A stretch of 64,000 nt of DNA. Source: Iris pallida. Taxonomy: Eukaryota; Streptophyta; Magnoliopsida; Asparagales; Iridaceae. The notes beneath the pieces were generated by a model that was given only the letters and a program-made list of their open reading frames with translations, was not told the DNA's origin and made no database searches. The stretch is taken from contig JANAVB010044017.1 of the NCBI GenBank assembly GCA_029216955.1, forward strand, positions 7,174,502 through 7,238,501, read 5' to 3'. Positions 24,668-36,750 of this stretch are shown piece after piece. A program made the position numbers and the translations under genes. Every line of letters begins with the position of its first letter. The first letter of the stretch is position 1.

Positions 24668-25254
24668 CTACAAAATGAGTAAATGAAAGCTTTGGTACCC
24701 ATTTCTTCAATGGTCCATTATGATTAATTTTTTGGAATCCAAGAAAGTACATTTGTGTCAATTAGCTTTCTAGCTCTACAGTACTGTGATATATGCCCGT
24801 GTTCACCACAGTATGTGCATGTGATTTTAGAAATAGTTCTCTTCGTTTCTGTGTTGACGTACTTTTTGTGTGTCTTCCTTGGAAACTTGTATGTAATAGC
24901 ATATTTGTGAGGAATGTGTTTCTTTTGTACATTCTTTGGTTTAGTCCTTTTTGGTATATGCATCATGTTAGGAATAACCTTAGGTCATGTAACAGGAATG
25001 ACATATTTGCCTAATTGTATCTCTAACTTTTTAGAGATGGCACAAGACTCTTTGAATTTAGCAGTCATATCCGTAAGTCTGTACTCAATGACTAGGTATA
25101 TCTTCTTCTCTATGTCATAAAGTTCTTGCACCTTGACATAGTCTCTTTCGTTTTGTTCTATTATATGGATAGCCTCCTGATAGTCCAATCTGATCTTGGC
25201 TATCTCTTCCGTGTTACCGATAGTAGATGAATATCTTCTAGTATATTTGACTGG
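24668..25254 (-). pseudogene. Copia B gag, C-terminal part (knuckle and coil)
   Basis: Contains the knuckle CTYCGEHGHISQYC (near 24780-24830) and, upstream, a coil-rich stretch (24985-25252). The Athila-like LTR starts at 25255 and cuts the frame. The segment 24836-25252 is present again at 38291-38705 on the far side of the inserted elements, so part of gag is duplicated. Confidence 0.8.
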
Positions 25255-26570
25255 TGTGCTGTCGTATGCACCCAAAAATAAAACATTTACTCTTAAAATT
25301 ATTTGTAGAAGTGAGAGTAAGGATCGATCCCACGGAGAGCAATTAGTGTACTTTTATGCAATGTGAACACGGATGGGGGAGGTCTTGAATATGGTAATAG
25401 AAAATTTAAGAAAAGCTAAAAACAATTAAAGTATTAAAATCAATCAAAGGAACAAATATTGGTCTCAGTGAATATTCACCATTGGAATCTTAAAATTGAT
25501 CATCGATGCAAGCATAAATTAAATTATAATTTGAATATTTACCGTTGGAAGTATTTTTTTTCTCTCTCTTAGCCTTATTTAATTAGATACACGCGACCTA
25601 ATTAACTTTAATTACTAAAAAAATAAGATGAGCGCTAAAGATTTAATCTAGCAATTTCTTAAAGAACAAAGAGATCGATAAAGTAAAACAACACAAGCAC
25701 AAGCAGTTGCATTTAATTTTGCTAAATATTTTTCTCCTAAGATCTAATAAAACAAAGAAGTTCATTAAATCTTAGTTGCTTCACAAATTAGAAATATCAA
25801 ACAATTTCGGATTTGATATATAATTTAGCGATAGATCAAAATGAATAATAAACTAGTAGACCTCCTAGTAATTAAATAAGACAATCATGAAAGTTGGCAT
25901 AGAAAAATATTCAATATCAAAGTATAAATCAAACATATAAAAACAATTTAGATCTCAAAAGTTTATTGATCCCAAGGCTTCCGTACAGTTTGACCAATAA
26001 GACTTTTAGCCGCACATGTTCATCAAAACTTCAAAAGAAAAGTTGGAGAAGAAGAAAAAGAAGAGTTGTGTATTGTCTATTCTTCTCATGATTTCTACCC
26101 CTTTTATACACATAAAATTTGTTGTTTCTAGCCCACAATATCTCCCCAAATATCCTCTAAAAGTTACAACTTCTCAAACCAAAAAAAAACTAAGTCATAG
26201 AACAAGTAGGAAAATAGTTATTTTGGTTCCTATTTTTGTTCACAGCATCTTTGACTCAACTTCAAGCCTGATTTCGTCCTTGATGCAACTTGAATCTCGA
26301 AAAACTTAAAATATAAAAGTTGTAGCCAATTATCTTAGCTTTCTAAATCTTTTTGAAGTATGTCAATTGCTTTTGGGAGGAGAAAGTTATACTCATTTTG
26401 ATAAAAGGTATCAAAACTATCCAAATTTGCAATTTAGCTCCTTTTTGCACATAGTGTCTCCAACTGCATCCTAAAGCAAAATATAAATAAAATGAGTTCC
26501 TTTAGTCATAAAATGAGCATAAAATGGTAAACATTAAGGGATAAAAATATAATACTTTATGTTCTCAACA
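25255..26570 (-). repeat. Element C 3' LTR (Athila-like)
   Basis: From TGTGCTGTCG to GTTCTCAACA, about 1316 bases. The left limit may be 25255 or 25257. The string GGATCGATCCCACGGAGAGC near 25321-25340 is typical of such LTRs. A minus-strand TATA box (TGTATAAAAGGGG) lies at 26098-26110. The piece 25858-26164 is repeated at about 37984-38287. Confidence 0.8.
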
Positions 26571-28043
26571 AATACCCCTATACTTAACTTTTGTTCGTCC
26601 TCGAACAAAACTTAAATTTATTTTTTTCAAAACAAAAATCAAGGTTGTAATGCCACAAATAAAGAATAATCAAGCTCTTTAAAACTCATACCATATCATG
26701 AAAATATATTCTTAGACAACTTCTAATTACTTAGTAAGTACTTTCACTTGAAGATAGAGTAAACGAAATTGGTAGACGCTCACAGGAATAAACACTCAAC
26801 TCTCATCGATTTGAAGGGTAAGTGTTCCGCTCAAATTCATTTCAAAAGAAATGATCTACCATAAACTTGCATATCTTCTCATTCTCCACCACTTGGATCA
26901 CATGCATAACAAAAAAATAAGGACTTTTTAAGGGTTGTAGCAGGAATTAGGATTAAGGTAGGATATATTTGGGAATGTAGCTAAAAAGCCATCAAAACTA
27001 GTGGAGCAAAATGATTGAACTAAAGTGCATAATGTATAAAACATGTAAATACAATCACCCCATTCAGCAGCTTCTTCAATTTGACTTCAAAGCATTTAAC
27101 ATACCTTTTAATTGGAATTTTAGGAAGAATTATGAATATTAAAAGTAATTTCCTCTATCACTTTTTTTTCTTCATTACTTCTTCTTTCCATTTTTTTATC
27201 TTTTTTTTATTTTTTTCATTTTTTTTATTTTTTTCATTTTTTTCCTGAATCATGATGGAACACAAGAATTTGAGAATGGAAATATGTAGCCAAACTAGAA
27301 ATTCAAATACCCCCACATTTATTTCTTATACACCCATAAATATGATAATGCTCTACTAGCTTTCCGACTTGGGTAAAGAATTTTTTTCTGGTTAAAGCTT
27401 GTAATGTGGGTTCACAAAAATAATAACAATAAGGCTCAAAGGGGTTCAACCAAAGAAAAAATAATTTCAGGGTAGGCTATTTGGCTTAAGTACCATAAAA
27501 AATGGCCTTAATCATGTTTTTGTATACATGTGCTGATGTGACCTCGAAGAGAATCTAAGCAAGTTCTAGAGAAACAAGTCCATGGAAGAATATCTCTCAT
27601 TAAAGAAAATAGTGAGACAGATGTGTCAGTCTAAATGATCAAAACCTTACTGGCTTTTGTCTACCCAATTTATTTACTACCCTTCTCAAGGAAAATAATT
27701 ATACTAATTAATTCTAAGTTGAAAAGAGTATTTATTCAATCATGTTATGAATTTTTTTAACTTAGTTAAATCGTCCTCATGACATACACAACCAAACAAT
27801 ATTGAAAACCCAAAAAAAAAATTTGAAATAAAAAACTAAATTTTATTGAAAACAAAAAAAAAAACTCATTTAAAAAAAAACTGCTTAAAATAATTTAAAT
27901 CCTTCCCCACCCTTAAACTGACATTGTCCCCGATGTAAGGCTAAATGCAAAGAAAAAGCAAAAATAAATAAAAATAAAAATGCAAGAATAAGAACAAACT
28001 CCCCTTGGGTTGCCTAAGTTTATTGTCGTGGATGTGTCCTCCC
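26571..28043 (-). other. Element C polypurine tract and long 3' non-coding region
   Basis: The minus strand reads AAGTATAGGGGTATT just before the LTR, a polypurine tract. The remaining 1.4 kb holds no env-like frame on the sense strand, although many Athila elements have one there. It includes a T-rich tract at 27167-27243 and A-rich runs around 27810-27890. Confidence 0.6.
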
Positions 28044-29411
28044 TCAATTAGGATAAGTTGGATCCTCAAGGTTTAATTCATCCATATTCTCCACTTTGAA
28101 ACCTTCATAAAAAAGCTTGAGCCTTTGGCCATTTACCTTGAGTACTTTAGACGTTGCTAAACTTTGAATTTCAACTGCACCATGATTAAAAACATTAGTA
28201 ACAACAAAAGGTCCAATCCAATGAGAACGCAATTTATCCGAAAACACACGAAGTCGTGACTGGTATAGAAGGACTTTTTGACCAACTTGAAACTCCTTCC
28301 TGGAGATCATCTTGCCATGAAAAGCCTTCGTTTTCTTTTTGTAAATTCGAGCATTCTCAGAGGCGTCATTGTGAATTTCCTACAGCTCTTGTAGTTGTAA
28401 CTTCCTATGTTCTCCATTTTCATATGCCTTCATATTGAGACTCTTGATAGCCCAATAAGCCTTGTGTTCTAACTCAAACGGAAGATGGCACGGTTTTCCA
28501 AACACCAAATGGTATGGTGACATACTGATAGGCGTCTTGTAAGCAGTTCTATACGCCCACAAAGCATCATCCAAGCGCAAACTCCAATCTTTTCTACTCG
28601 GATTGACGGTCTTCCCAATGATGGACTTGATCTCTATATTTAATGCCTTCGCTTGCCCACTCATTTGTGGATGGTAGGCAGTTGACACCTTGTGGGTCAC
28701 ATGGTACGTTCTCAGCAAAGTCTCGACGGTTCGATTGCAAAAGTGAGTACCTCGATCACTTATTAAGGCTTTCGGAATCCCAAACTTGGAGAATATATTG
28801 GACTTGATAAAATCTGAATCAACTTTAGAATCATTAGTCCTGGTAGCTTTAGCTTCTACCCACTTTGATACATAATCAACAGCAAGCAAAATATAAACAT
28901 AACTAAAAGATACAAGGAACGGTCCCAAAAAATCGGTGCCCCAAACATAAAAAAATTTACAAAATAATATAGGATTTTGTGGCATTTCATTCCTTTGAGA
29001 TATATTACCTTTCTTTTGGCAATTATTGCATATTTTACAAAAAGAATATGAATCACGAAATAAAGATGGCCAATAGAAACTACATTCTAATACTTTTATT
29101 ATCGTCCTCTTAGCTCCAAAATATCCTCCACATGCATAAGAATGACAAAAGGTGAGAATTGAAATAATTTTATTTTTATGTACGCATCTTCTTATTATTT
29201 GACCTGCACAATGCTTCCACAGGTATGGGTCACCCCACGCATAGTATTTGGCAGCACATTTAAGCTTATCTCTTTGAGCCTTTGGCAAACTAGGAGGAAA
29301 CATATTAGTAACCAAATAATTTACAATATTTGCATACCAGGATAATGTCGCAATTACAGTAAACAGTTGCTCATCAGGAAACGTTTCTTGCAGACGAAGT
29401 TCATCCTCCAC
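28044..29411 (-). pseudogene. Element C integrase
   Basis: The piece 28380-29411 (343 aa) contains the zinc-binding HHCC region ([33 protein letters not shown]), the core [20 protein letters not shown] with [17 protein letters not shown] with the second D, and [20 protein letters not shown] with E. A C-terminal piece (28044-28310) has KVLLYQSRLRVFSDKLRSHW and IGPFVVTNVF, the GPF-type end. One frame break lies near 28310-28380. It is the best preserved domain of this element. Confidence 0.9.
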
Positions 29412-30610
29412 ATGAACTAAATGACTTAAATGATCTGTAACATGATTTTATGTCCCTCTTTTGTCTTTGATCTCTAAATCAAATTCACTCAAGAGAAGTA
29501 TCCATCGGATTAACCTTCGTTTTGCATCTTTCTTCGTCGTCAAATAATGAAGAGCTGCGTGATCAGAATAGACTATGATTTTAGTACCAAGCAAATAAGA
29601 TTGAAATTTTTCTAAAGCAAAAAACAACATCTAAAAGTTCTTTTTCAATAGTAGAGTAATTTCTCTGAGCATCATTCAAAGATCTTGAAGCATAATAAAT
29701 TGTGTGAGATGCTCTTCCAACCTTTGACCCAATACAGCACCGATTGCATAATCACTTGCATCACACATTATATATCTCGAAAGGCACGTTCCAGTCAGGG
29801 GGCTGAATAACTGGGGTAGAAGTCAATATTTTCTTTAGTGTATCAAATGCATTTTTACATGCCTCATCGAATTCAAATGCCATATCCTTTTTTAGCAACT
29901 TGCACAAGGGTAATGCTATTTTGGAGAAGTCTTTGATGAATCTTCGATAAAAACCTACATGTCCAAAAAAGAATGAACTTTCCGCACACTAGTGGGATAA
30001 GGTAAAGATTGAATAATATCAATTTTAGCTTTATCTACCTCAATTCCCTTAGATGAAACAATATGACCCAAAACTTTACCTTGTTCAACCATAAACTGAC
30101 ATTTTTCTAAGTTTAAAACAAGATTAGTTTCTACACATCTTTGGAGAATAAGTGTAAGGTTATGCAAGCATTTATCAAAAGAGTATCCATAAACTGTGAA
30201 ATCATCCATAAATACTTCTATAATATGCTCAACATAGTCTGAAAAAATGCTAACCATACACCTTTGGAAAGTAGTGGGGGCATTGCAAAGACCAAATGGC
30301 ATGCAGCGATATGAAAATGTTCCAAACGGACATGTAAAAGTTGTCTTTTTTTAAATCCTCCGGAGCAATTGGAATTTGAAAATAACCTGAATAACCATCA
30401 AAAAACAATAGTAAGTATGACCAGCTAACCTTTCAAGCATTTGATCAATAAAAGGTAATAGAAAGTGGTATTTACGAGTTTCAGCATTTAATTTTCTATA
30501 ATTTATACAAACCCGCCACCCATTCTGGACACAGATGGGAACTAGCTCATCATTTTGATTCTTTACGACAGTTATCTCGATCTTTTTAGGAACCACTTAC
30601 ACCGAACTAA
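29412..30610 (-). pseudogene. Element C reverse transcriptase and RNase H
   Basis: RT motifs: NGWRVCINYRKLNAETRKYH (30351-30596) and MPFGLCNAPTTFQRCMVSIF with VFMDDFTVYG (29955-30302; catalytic MDD). RNase H text: [17 protein letters not shown] and [20 protein letters not shown] (29448-29630). Several frame breaks separate the pieces. Confidence 0.88.
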
Positions 30611-31311
30611 CCTACTGGCTATCCGAAATATGATAGATCACTCCAACTTCTAGAAGTTTTAGGATCTTCTTTTTTACTACCTCCATCATGGGTGGGTTTA
30701 ATCTTCTTTGCAGTTGCCGAGATGGTTTTGCTCCTTCCTCAAGTAAGATGTGATGCATGCATGTAGACAGACTAATTCCTTTTATATCCACAATTGTCCA
30801 ACCGATAACCGTCTTGTGCTCCTTAAGGACATGTACCAGCTTTTCTTCTTGTGTTGCGCTAAGTTTATTAGAAATGATCACTGGTAATGTTCCTCCATCT
30901 CCAAGGAACACATACTTGAGGTGACTAGGAAGAGTCTTCAAGTATGGAGTAGGGGCCTACAAAATAGAGGGTGAAGGCTTCTTATTAGAAATTGATAAGA
31001 AAATAGAAGAAAAGTTACCTGACGGTTGTATTTTTGAAAAATCATTCAATGCTGCAACAGTTTCCTGCAAATCATTACTCAGAGCTAACTCCTTATGGTC
31101 TTTTTCAAGATGCTCACAAATGGCAACTTCCAGTCCATCTTTGCCATTAAGTTCAAAAACATCCTGTGCTAAAGAATCAACCACATCAATAGAATAAATA
31201 GTATTATCATTATCAGGATATTTCATGGCATCATAAATATTAAATTTAACAATTTTACCATCAAATTCCAAGGTAAGTATGCCACTATGCACATCAATCT
31301 TAGTCTTGGAT
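30611..31311 (-). pseudogene. Element C protease C-terminus and protease-RT linker
   Basis: KTKIDVHSGILTLEFDGKIV is the end of the Athila protease region; LKTLPSHLKYVFLGDGGTLP and KEHKTVIGWTIVDIKGISLS lead into RT. The protease catalytic DTG/DSG part is not in the window because element D is inserted at 31312, just before this point on the minus strand. Confidence 0.82.
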
Positions 31312-32381
31312 TGTTTTACTTAACAAAATATCTAAAATTGGCCTTTAAAAATAAAACAAAAAAAAGTACAAGAAGTACAAATTGTTCTGGGAAGTACTGC
31401 TATGGAAGTCTGATCTGAAGGCGATCACTTTGTTCCTTGGACCATACGATGATGATGAAGAGTAATGCAAGAAGATGAATAACCGGAAGAACTAAGTCAC
31501 CAGAAAGGTATCGACGCACTTGGGCACTGATGGCGAGGTCGAATGCTTTCCTGCTTTGCTTTACTTTGTTCTGGAAGAAAAGTTGAAGAAGAATGCTCTG
31601 GAAATTCAAAGTCTCTGGGCTCTGATATCTCTGATCTTCTCTTCCTCTTTATGTCAATAATAAGTCTATTTATAGACTTTTACCTTTGTGCGTAAAAAGC
31701 AGCATAATCCAGTCTTTACGCTAGCAACTGTCACCCATGATGGAAGTCACCCTCTGTGTATGTTGACACATGTCCTATTATTTCAACAAAAATAGGAAGC
31801 ACGTACACACGTTCCTCAATAAATGTGGCATAAAAGCCACGTGGATAAACTACGTTCCAAAGTAGTTAGGAAGGATTGGGCGTCAAAATGACCCAAAATA
31901 TACTCCGAGTGTAAAGTAGCAAACTGGCGTAAAAATAACCCAAATAAAACTTTCTAGCGTAAAGAGGCTAAAATAGCCTTGAGCATAAAACTTAGCCCAA
32001 ATAGACTTTACACTCACAATAGCCTTGAGCGTAAAAGCTCACATAACTATCGTGCGTAAGAAGAAGTGATTTTATTGAGCGTAAAATAGCCTTCTCTGTA
32101 CACCATACGACAAGTATCGAGTTTGGTGAAAATCCGATCTTCTCGACTTCTGTGTTGCATGCTGTCAGCATAATCATTCTGTCAAATCAAATCTTCTGTA
32201 TTAAATGCGACCTGACAGTCTGTCCCTGGCGTAAAATTCAACGACTAGCCCTGGCGTAAAATAGTTAGCGTAAAGTCCAGTGCAAATGATCTTGGCATAA
32301 AATAGCTTATAAAGAGTTGCTTGCGTAAAATCTTCAATTCCTTTGATTTAGTCAAAATAAAGCACTTTTTACGCTCCTACA
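31312..32381 (-). repeat. Element D 3' LTR
   Basis: From TGTTTTACTT to ACGCTCCTACA, about 1070 bases. It aligns in blocks with the LTR of E (60035-60931), for example GGCGATCACTTTGTTCCTTGG with GATGATTGCTTTATCCCTTGG. A minus-strand TATA box (GTCTATAAATAGAC) lies at 31665-31676. A short word GCGTAAA or its complement recurs about a dozen times between 31690 and 32380. Confidence 0.8.
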
Positions 32382-32396
32382 AGACCCCCTTCAAAG
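32382..32396 (-). other. Element D polypurine tract
   Basis: AGACCCCCTTCAAAG on the plus strand reads CTTTGAAGGGGGTCT on the minus strand, directly inside the LTR. The identical string is at 60932-60946 in element E. Confidence 0.85.
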
Positions 32397-32583
32397 TTTT
32401 CGGAATTTGAAAAGACTTCAAAAATTTCAAAATACTTTGAATATGAAAAGTCAAGAAATGGCACCGGTCAATATTCAATCGTCATAATAAATTTTCTCTC
32501 GAAACATTCGAACTCCTCTTCGTCTCCCCGAGTTGCATTGATAATGTTCAGTTTCCCATAGGGAATATGAAGGGTTGATTGAT

Positions 32584-32596
32584 TGTATATATAAAG
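32584..32596 (+). promoter_or_regulatory. Plus-strand TATA box before the antisense ORF of D
   Basis: TGTATATATAAAG about 40-50 bases before the ATG at 32634. It points opposite to the LTR promoter. Element E has a TATA box in the same place relative to its antisense ORF. Confidence 0.5.
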
Positions 32597-33374
32597 AAAA
32601 GTTTTCATTCTCACTTCTCACCCTCATATTGTCATGGCACCGAAGAAAGAGATAGAGGCTGACAAGGAAAAGGTTCAAGGCTCAAGGCTTGACATAGAGA
32701 CGGAGGCCGATCAATCGCTGCGATCCCTTCGTCAGCCCAATGAAGGAGAGAAGAAGAAATAATATTTTGTTTAGGGATGTCATCTATGTATTGTGACACT
32801 CAACTTATCTGTAGGGGCCTACCCTCTTTTCATGAAATAAAATCCTGGTGTTGTTTTCACCTTTATTCGTGTGGTGCATTGATATAGGATCATTCTACAC
32901 CTCTTTTGACTGTTTCCATGTTTGCTCATTCCCAAGAGAAACAAAACAATACGTGGTAGCTATTATGTGGTTATGAGCGCCTCTTATTAGGATCTTTCCC
33001 GAAATAGACTCACGCCATCTGCTTCTTTGAACCTTTATAAATAGCTGAGTTAAAGAATGCATTCTCATTCCTTTATTCTTCTTCTTCTCCGAAGATGACT
33101 TTTTGCAAGTCTCCATCCTCCGACAACGGATTGATGATGGCAATGCTTTCCGATGTCATTCCCCTACACACCGGGTCATCAGTCATTGATTCAACAACTC
33201 TTAGGACCGAACCATCTGATCTCGATGGTAAGCCCAATGTGAAACAGTAGCTTTTCTGTGTATAATCATCATTTATCCATTGTTATGCACGTCACCTTTC
33301 ACGAAAATAGGTATTTGATTTACATAAAAGGGGCAGAGTGTGCTCTTCTTTGATTAAACAGGGTGCACAATCGG

Positions 33375-33560
33375 CTATCTTTGAGCTTTTGTTGAAAACA
33401 AGCACCTATCTTTGATAGATAAGGCGCGTCTGCTGAAAACGAGCACAAATCCTTGATAGATAAGGTGCGCCTGTTGAAGACAAGCATTTGTCTTTAACTG
33501 AACAAGGTGTGCGAGCATCTGTCTTTGACTGAACAGGGTATGCCCGTCTTTGATGGGCCA
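33375..33560 (+). repeat. Imperfect ~50-bp tandem repeats in D
   Basis: Recurring 'TTTGATAGATAAGGCGCGTC', 'CTTGATAGATAAGGTGCGCC', 'TTTAACTGAACAAGGTGTGC', 'TTTGACTGAACAGGGTATGC'. Each copy has a 'tgaaaacgagcac'-like lead. Four or five decayed copies are visible. Confidence 0.6.
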
Positions 33561-34299
33561 GTTTGCGCCTGATGATGATGACACTTTTATTGATTAGTTT
33601 CTTTTTCTGTGCTATTTTCTACAGAAGCTTGGTTAAAGAACTTTTCTAGAACAGGCATTGGCAATATGGATGCTGTGGGGAGCATTCTTCTGACACACAC
33701 ATCAGGGAGCTCATGTGCTTTTGATGCGCAAATTAGACAACTCAGAACTCTTCGTGGGATAGAAGGGTCTTCCTCAGATGGTAGGAAGAGCCTTTATACA
33801 CGAAAAGTTGGATGGTGGAGTCAACTCTAACCCGAGAAGTTGGGTAGTAGAGTTTCTTTCACGGCAGAACTAGGAATCGTATCCCAATGCTGGATACATT
33901 CCTAGCTATTCTGAATGGGCCGTCATCCCTCCACAGGTTGTATTGACAGCAACACGTCTTCGGGCTGCCATACTCTGGGGTTCTCCTCTCGTCTGAGAGA
34001 GAAGACCAGAGTTAATTCCTACTGCTCTTGTTGCCATTGAGGCTCAGACAACAAGGAATTACCACCAAAAACGAATTCGATGAAGAAGATCCAAAGAAGT
34101 AATAGATCTCCATTAGGTCATCGTTGTCGTATAGAATGAAAATCCAAAATGCAATAGATTTCCATTATAATTTGTAAGAAAGTCTAAGAAATGTAATAGG
34201 CTTTTATGATGATAAAGTGAGAATGGAAATGACAATTCTGTGGGAAATACTCCTTTGAAACTTTTTTCGATGCTCATGGTATTGTTTGTTTTAATATAT

Positions 34300-34590
34300 T
34301 TGTCAGAGGTAATATGAACGTGACAAGTCTTCTACACTCAATAACTTGTATCTATCCAGAGGTAATATGGATATGATATATAATAAAATCTTGTTTTCTG
34401 TTTTAGAGTATACAATACTATCAGAGGTAATATGGACGTGACAGATTGTAACGACTCAAAGAAAAATAGATTAATATCTATTCAGAGGCCAAATGGACAT
34501 GATAGATAGGAAAAATGAACAGACTTAATATTTATTCAGAGGTCAAATGGACATGATAGATAATAAATCTAACTTTTTATACCAACTGGT
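34300..34590 (+). repeat. Minisatellite in D, five copies of ~60-75 bp
   Basis: Core words: CAGAGGTAATATGAACGTGA, CAGAGGTAATATGGATATGA, CAGAGGTAATATGGACGTGA, CAGAGGCCAAATGGACATGA and CAGAGGTCAAATGGACATGA, at about 34305, 34360, 34423, 34482 and 34538, separated by AT-rich spacers. Confidence 0.8.
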
Positions 34591-35228
34591 AAGATAAAAG
34601 ATTAATATTTCTCTCTGAGGAGACAAGTAATCAGCTTAACCAAACATTGGTAGCTGGGGAAATAAGAAGTCAGACGTCATTGAGGATATATACCAAAATT
34701 ATGAAAGAATGAATGAACCAACGTTTCTTTTGGGAAAAGAAAGATCATTTCAATTCCACAATTAAATGGATGAATCTGATGTAATGAATGGATAGGTCTT
34801 TTCAGGAATAAAATGTTGTTTCAATTTCCAAGACCTGTTCATTAATAACTCTCTCCTATAAATAGATAAGAATTCTTTGTAATATTTCATCCTTGTTTCC
34901 ATTCCTCTATTGGAAATGTCTTCCGAGGACGTGCTGCAAAAGACTGAAGTCACCACGAAAGTTGAGGACGTCATTGAGACATGCCCCATTGAGCCAATTG
35001 TGTCAGGCCCAACCAGAATAGGCGAAGGCTCTTCTACGCCCAAGCCACCCCAAGACATCCTCACTTTCTTAATAGAGTCAGAAAAAACTCCTGAAGAAGA
35101 GGCGCTGAGGATGGCTGCCTGCAAGGTTTTTTGTGAACTCAGGCAATGATGTCTTCGATGCATTGGCTGACTATGTATTAAATAAGGAAGGCAGTGGTCC
35201 TCGTCCTTAATCCTTTGTTCTGAACAAA

Positions 35229-35254
35229 AATAAAAATAAAATTTTATTTTTATT
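35229..35254. terminator. Perfect AT palindrome with AATAAA on both strands
   Basis: Two 13-base arms centred between 35241 and 35242, made only of A and T, with AATAAA readable on each strand. It lies between the end of the antisense ORF (35211) and the end of pol (about 35267), so it could serve as a shared poly(A) signal for both transcripts. This role is inferred. Confidence 0.5.
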
Positions 35255-35266
35255 CTGTATGTTTTT

Positions 35267-36750
35267 TTTACATAGTACTTCTTAAGAAATTTGCCATTGA
35301 TCGGCATCATGAGTAAATCTCCATTGGGCTTAGATAACCGATAGGCACCGTTGGAAAAAACTGTCTCGATAACATAAGGGCCTTCCAATTTTGCTTGGAA
35401 TTTCCCTTTAGTCTTATGAGTCATCACCATCGGTCTTCGAACAGCTAGTACTAATTCACCGACTTTGAATACCCACTCTTTAACTTTACGATTGAAAGTT
35501 CGAGATATACGGGCTTGATATAGCTCAATATGCTGCTGTGCTTGAAGACGCTTCTCATCCAATCCTTCAAGTTCTTGGAGTCGTAAGCGATCATTGTTCT
35601 CTATAGTTAGCTCGTTAGCAATGGCTATTCGAAGAGATGGAATCTGAATTTCTAATGGAAGGACAGCCTCACATCCGTAGACCAATGAAAATGGTGTAAA
35701 ACTGGTAGGAGTTTGGATTGTCGTTCGATAAGCCCATAAACATTCTCCAAGTTTCTCATTCCAATCACGTTTATTAGAAGAGACAAACTTTTTGAGAAGT
35801 TTGATGATTGTCTTGTTGAAAACTTCAGCTAAACCATTAGCAGCTGGATTATAAGATGTAGACGCCAAGTTTTGGATTCGATTCTTATCACAGAACCGAT
35901 AAAATGCTTGACTGGCAAATTATGGTCCATTATCATATATTATCCATCGAGGAATTTCAAAGAGATAAATAACATGGTGTTTGATGAAGCTAATCACATT
36001 AGATGTTTTCACTTCAGCAAGAGGAACCGCTTCCACCCATTTAGAAAAGTAATCAGTTATAGCCAATATAAACCGATGTCCTTTAATAGAAGGAGGGTTA
36101 ATCGGACCAATAATATCCATGCCCCAGGCTTCGAAAGGCCAAGAAGCTGTCGTAGGATGGAGGAATTCAGATGGTTGATGAATAAAATCAGCATGAATCT
36201 GACATGCTTTACACCGTCTGGCATAATCCACAGCATCTGCTATCGTAGATGGCCAATAATACCCCATCCTTCGAATGCGGTCTTGTAATTTCGGACTAGG
36301 TTGATGGACACCACAGACACCATCATGAGCTTCACGAAGTATTTGCTTAGCTTCACTCTCCGAGAGACAGCATAGCAAAAGTCCATCATATGAACGACGA
36401 TATAACATATGTAAAGACGAATCATAATAAAATCGAAATGATCGTCTCCTGATTGATGCAGCTTCTTTTGGATCTTCAGGCAAAATCCCATGAACCGCAT
36501 AATCAATAAATAGACTTCTCCAATCCCTCTGTTGGGAACTTGATTCTGTAATATAACTCTGTTCAATATTCAGATTATTTTTTACACATAATAAGTCTCG
36601 GTCCAACAAAGTAATGATGTTTTGTCTTCGAATTGGAACAGCCAAGTCTGCAGCCAAACTAGCAAGAATATCAGCTTTCAGATTCTGAGAACGTGGTACG
36701 AATTCGATGAAGAATTCTTTGAATGAAAGGACCAACTCGATTACCACTTG
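35267..36750 (-). pseudogene. Element D integrase
   Basis: HHCC zinc region (EAHDGVCGVHQPSPKLQDRI, RRCKACQIHADF), core FEAWGMDIIGPINPPSIKGH with D, ITDYFSKWVEAVPL, and IIYDNGP with the second D in 35920-36747. The next piece (from 35868) starts STSYNPAANGLAEVFNKTII with the glutamate, then YRTTIQTPTSFTPFSLVYGC and the C-terminal GPYVIETVFSNGAYRL. The frame break is near 35870-35920. The expected stop near 35267 seems to have been lost: the open frame runs on to 34762 across the antisense ORF. Confidence 0.9.

Larger units (their letters stand above)
32634..35211 (+). pseudogene. Element D antisense ORF, degenerate
   Basis: Starts ATGGCACCGAAGAAAGAG at 32634 (MAPKKEIEADKEKVQ), open for 42 codons to TAA 32760-32762; the relative in E starts MAPKRSSAAAKGKAP. 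The middle (33000-34700) has no clear domain and is partly taken over by minisatellites. A C-terminal part is visible at 34910-35211: SSEDVLQKTEVTTKVEDVIE, then SGPTRIGEGSSTPKPPQDIL and, after a one-base shift in a T-run near 35128, NSGNDVFDALADYVLNKEGS and a stop at 35209-35211. It converges on the pol gene. By analogy with E it may once have encoded a plant-mobile-domain protein, but I cannot see that domain here. Confidence 0.55.

Noticed and set aside
26571..28043. Envelope-like ORF of the Athila-like element
   Set aside because: No sense-strand frame of useful length or membrane segment is present.
34910..35149. Independent small gene
   Set aside because: Best read as the C-terminal remnant of the antisense ORF of element D.
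34762..35260. Real C-terminal extension of D integrase
   Set aside because: The part after the GPY-type end reads through the palindrome and the antisense ORF; composition is unlike integrase, so it is stop loss.
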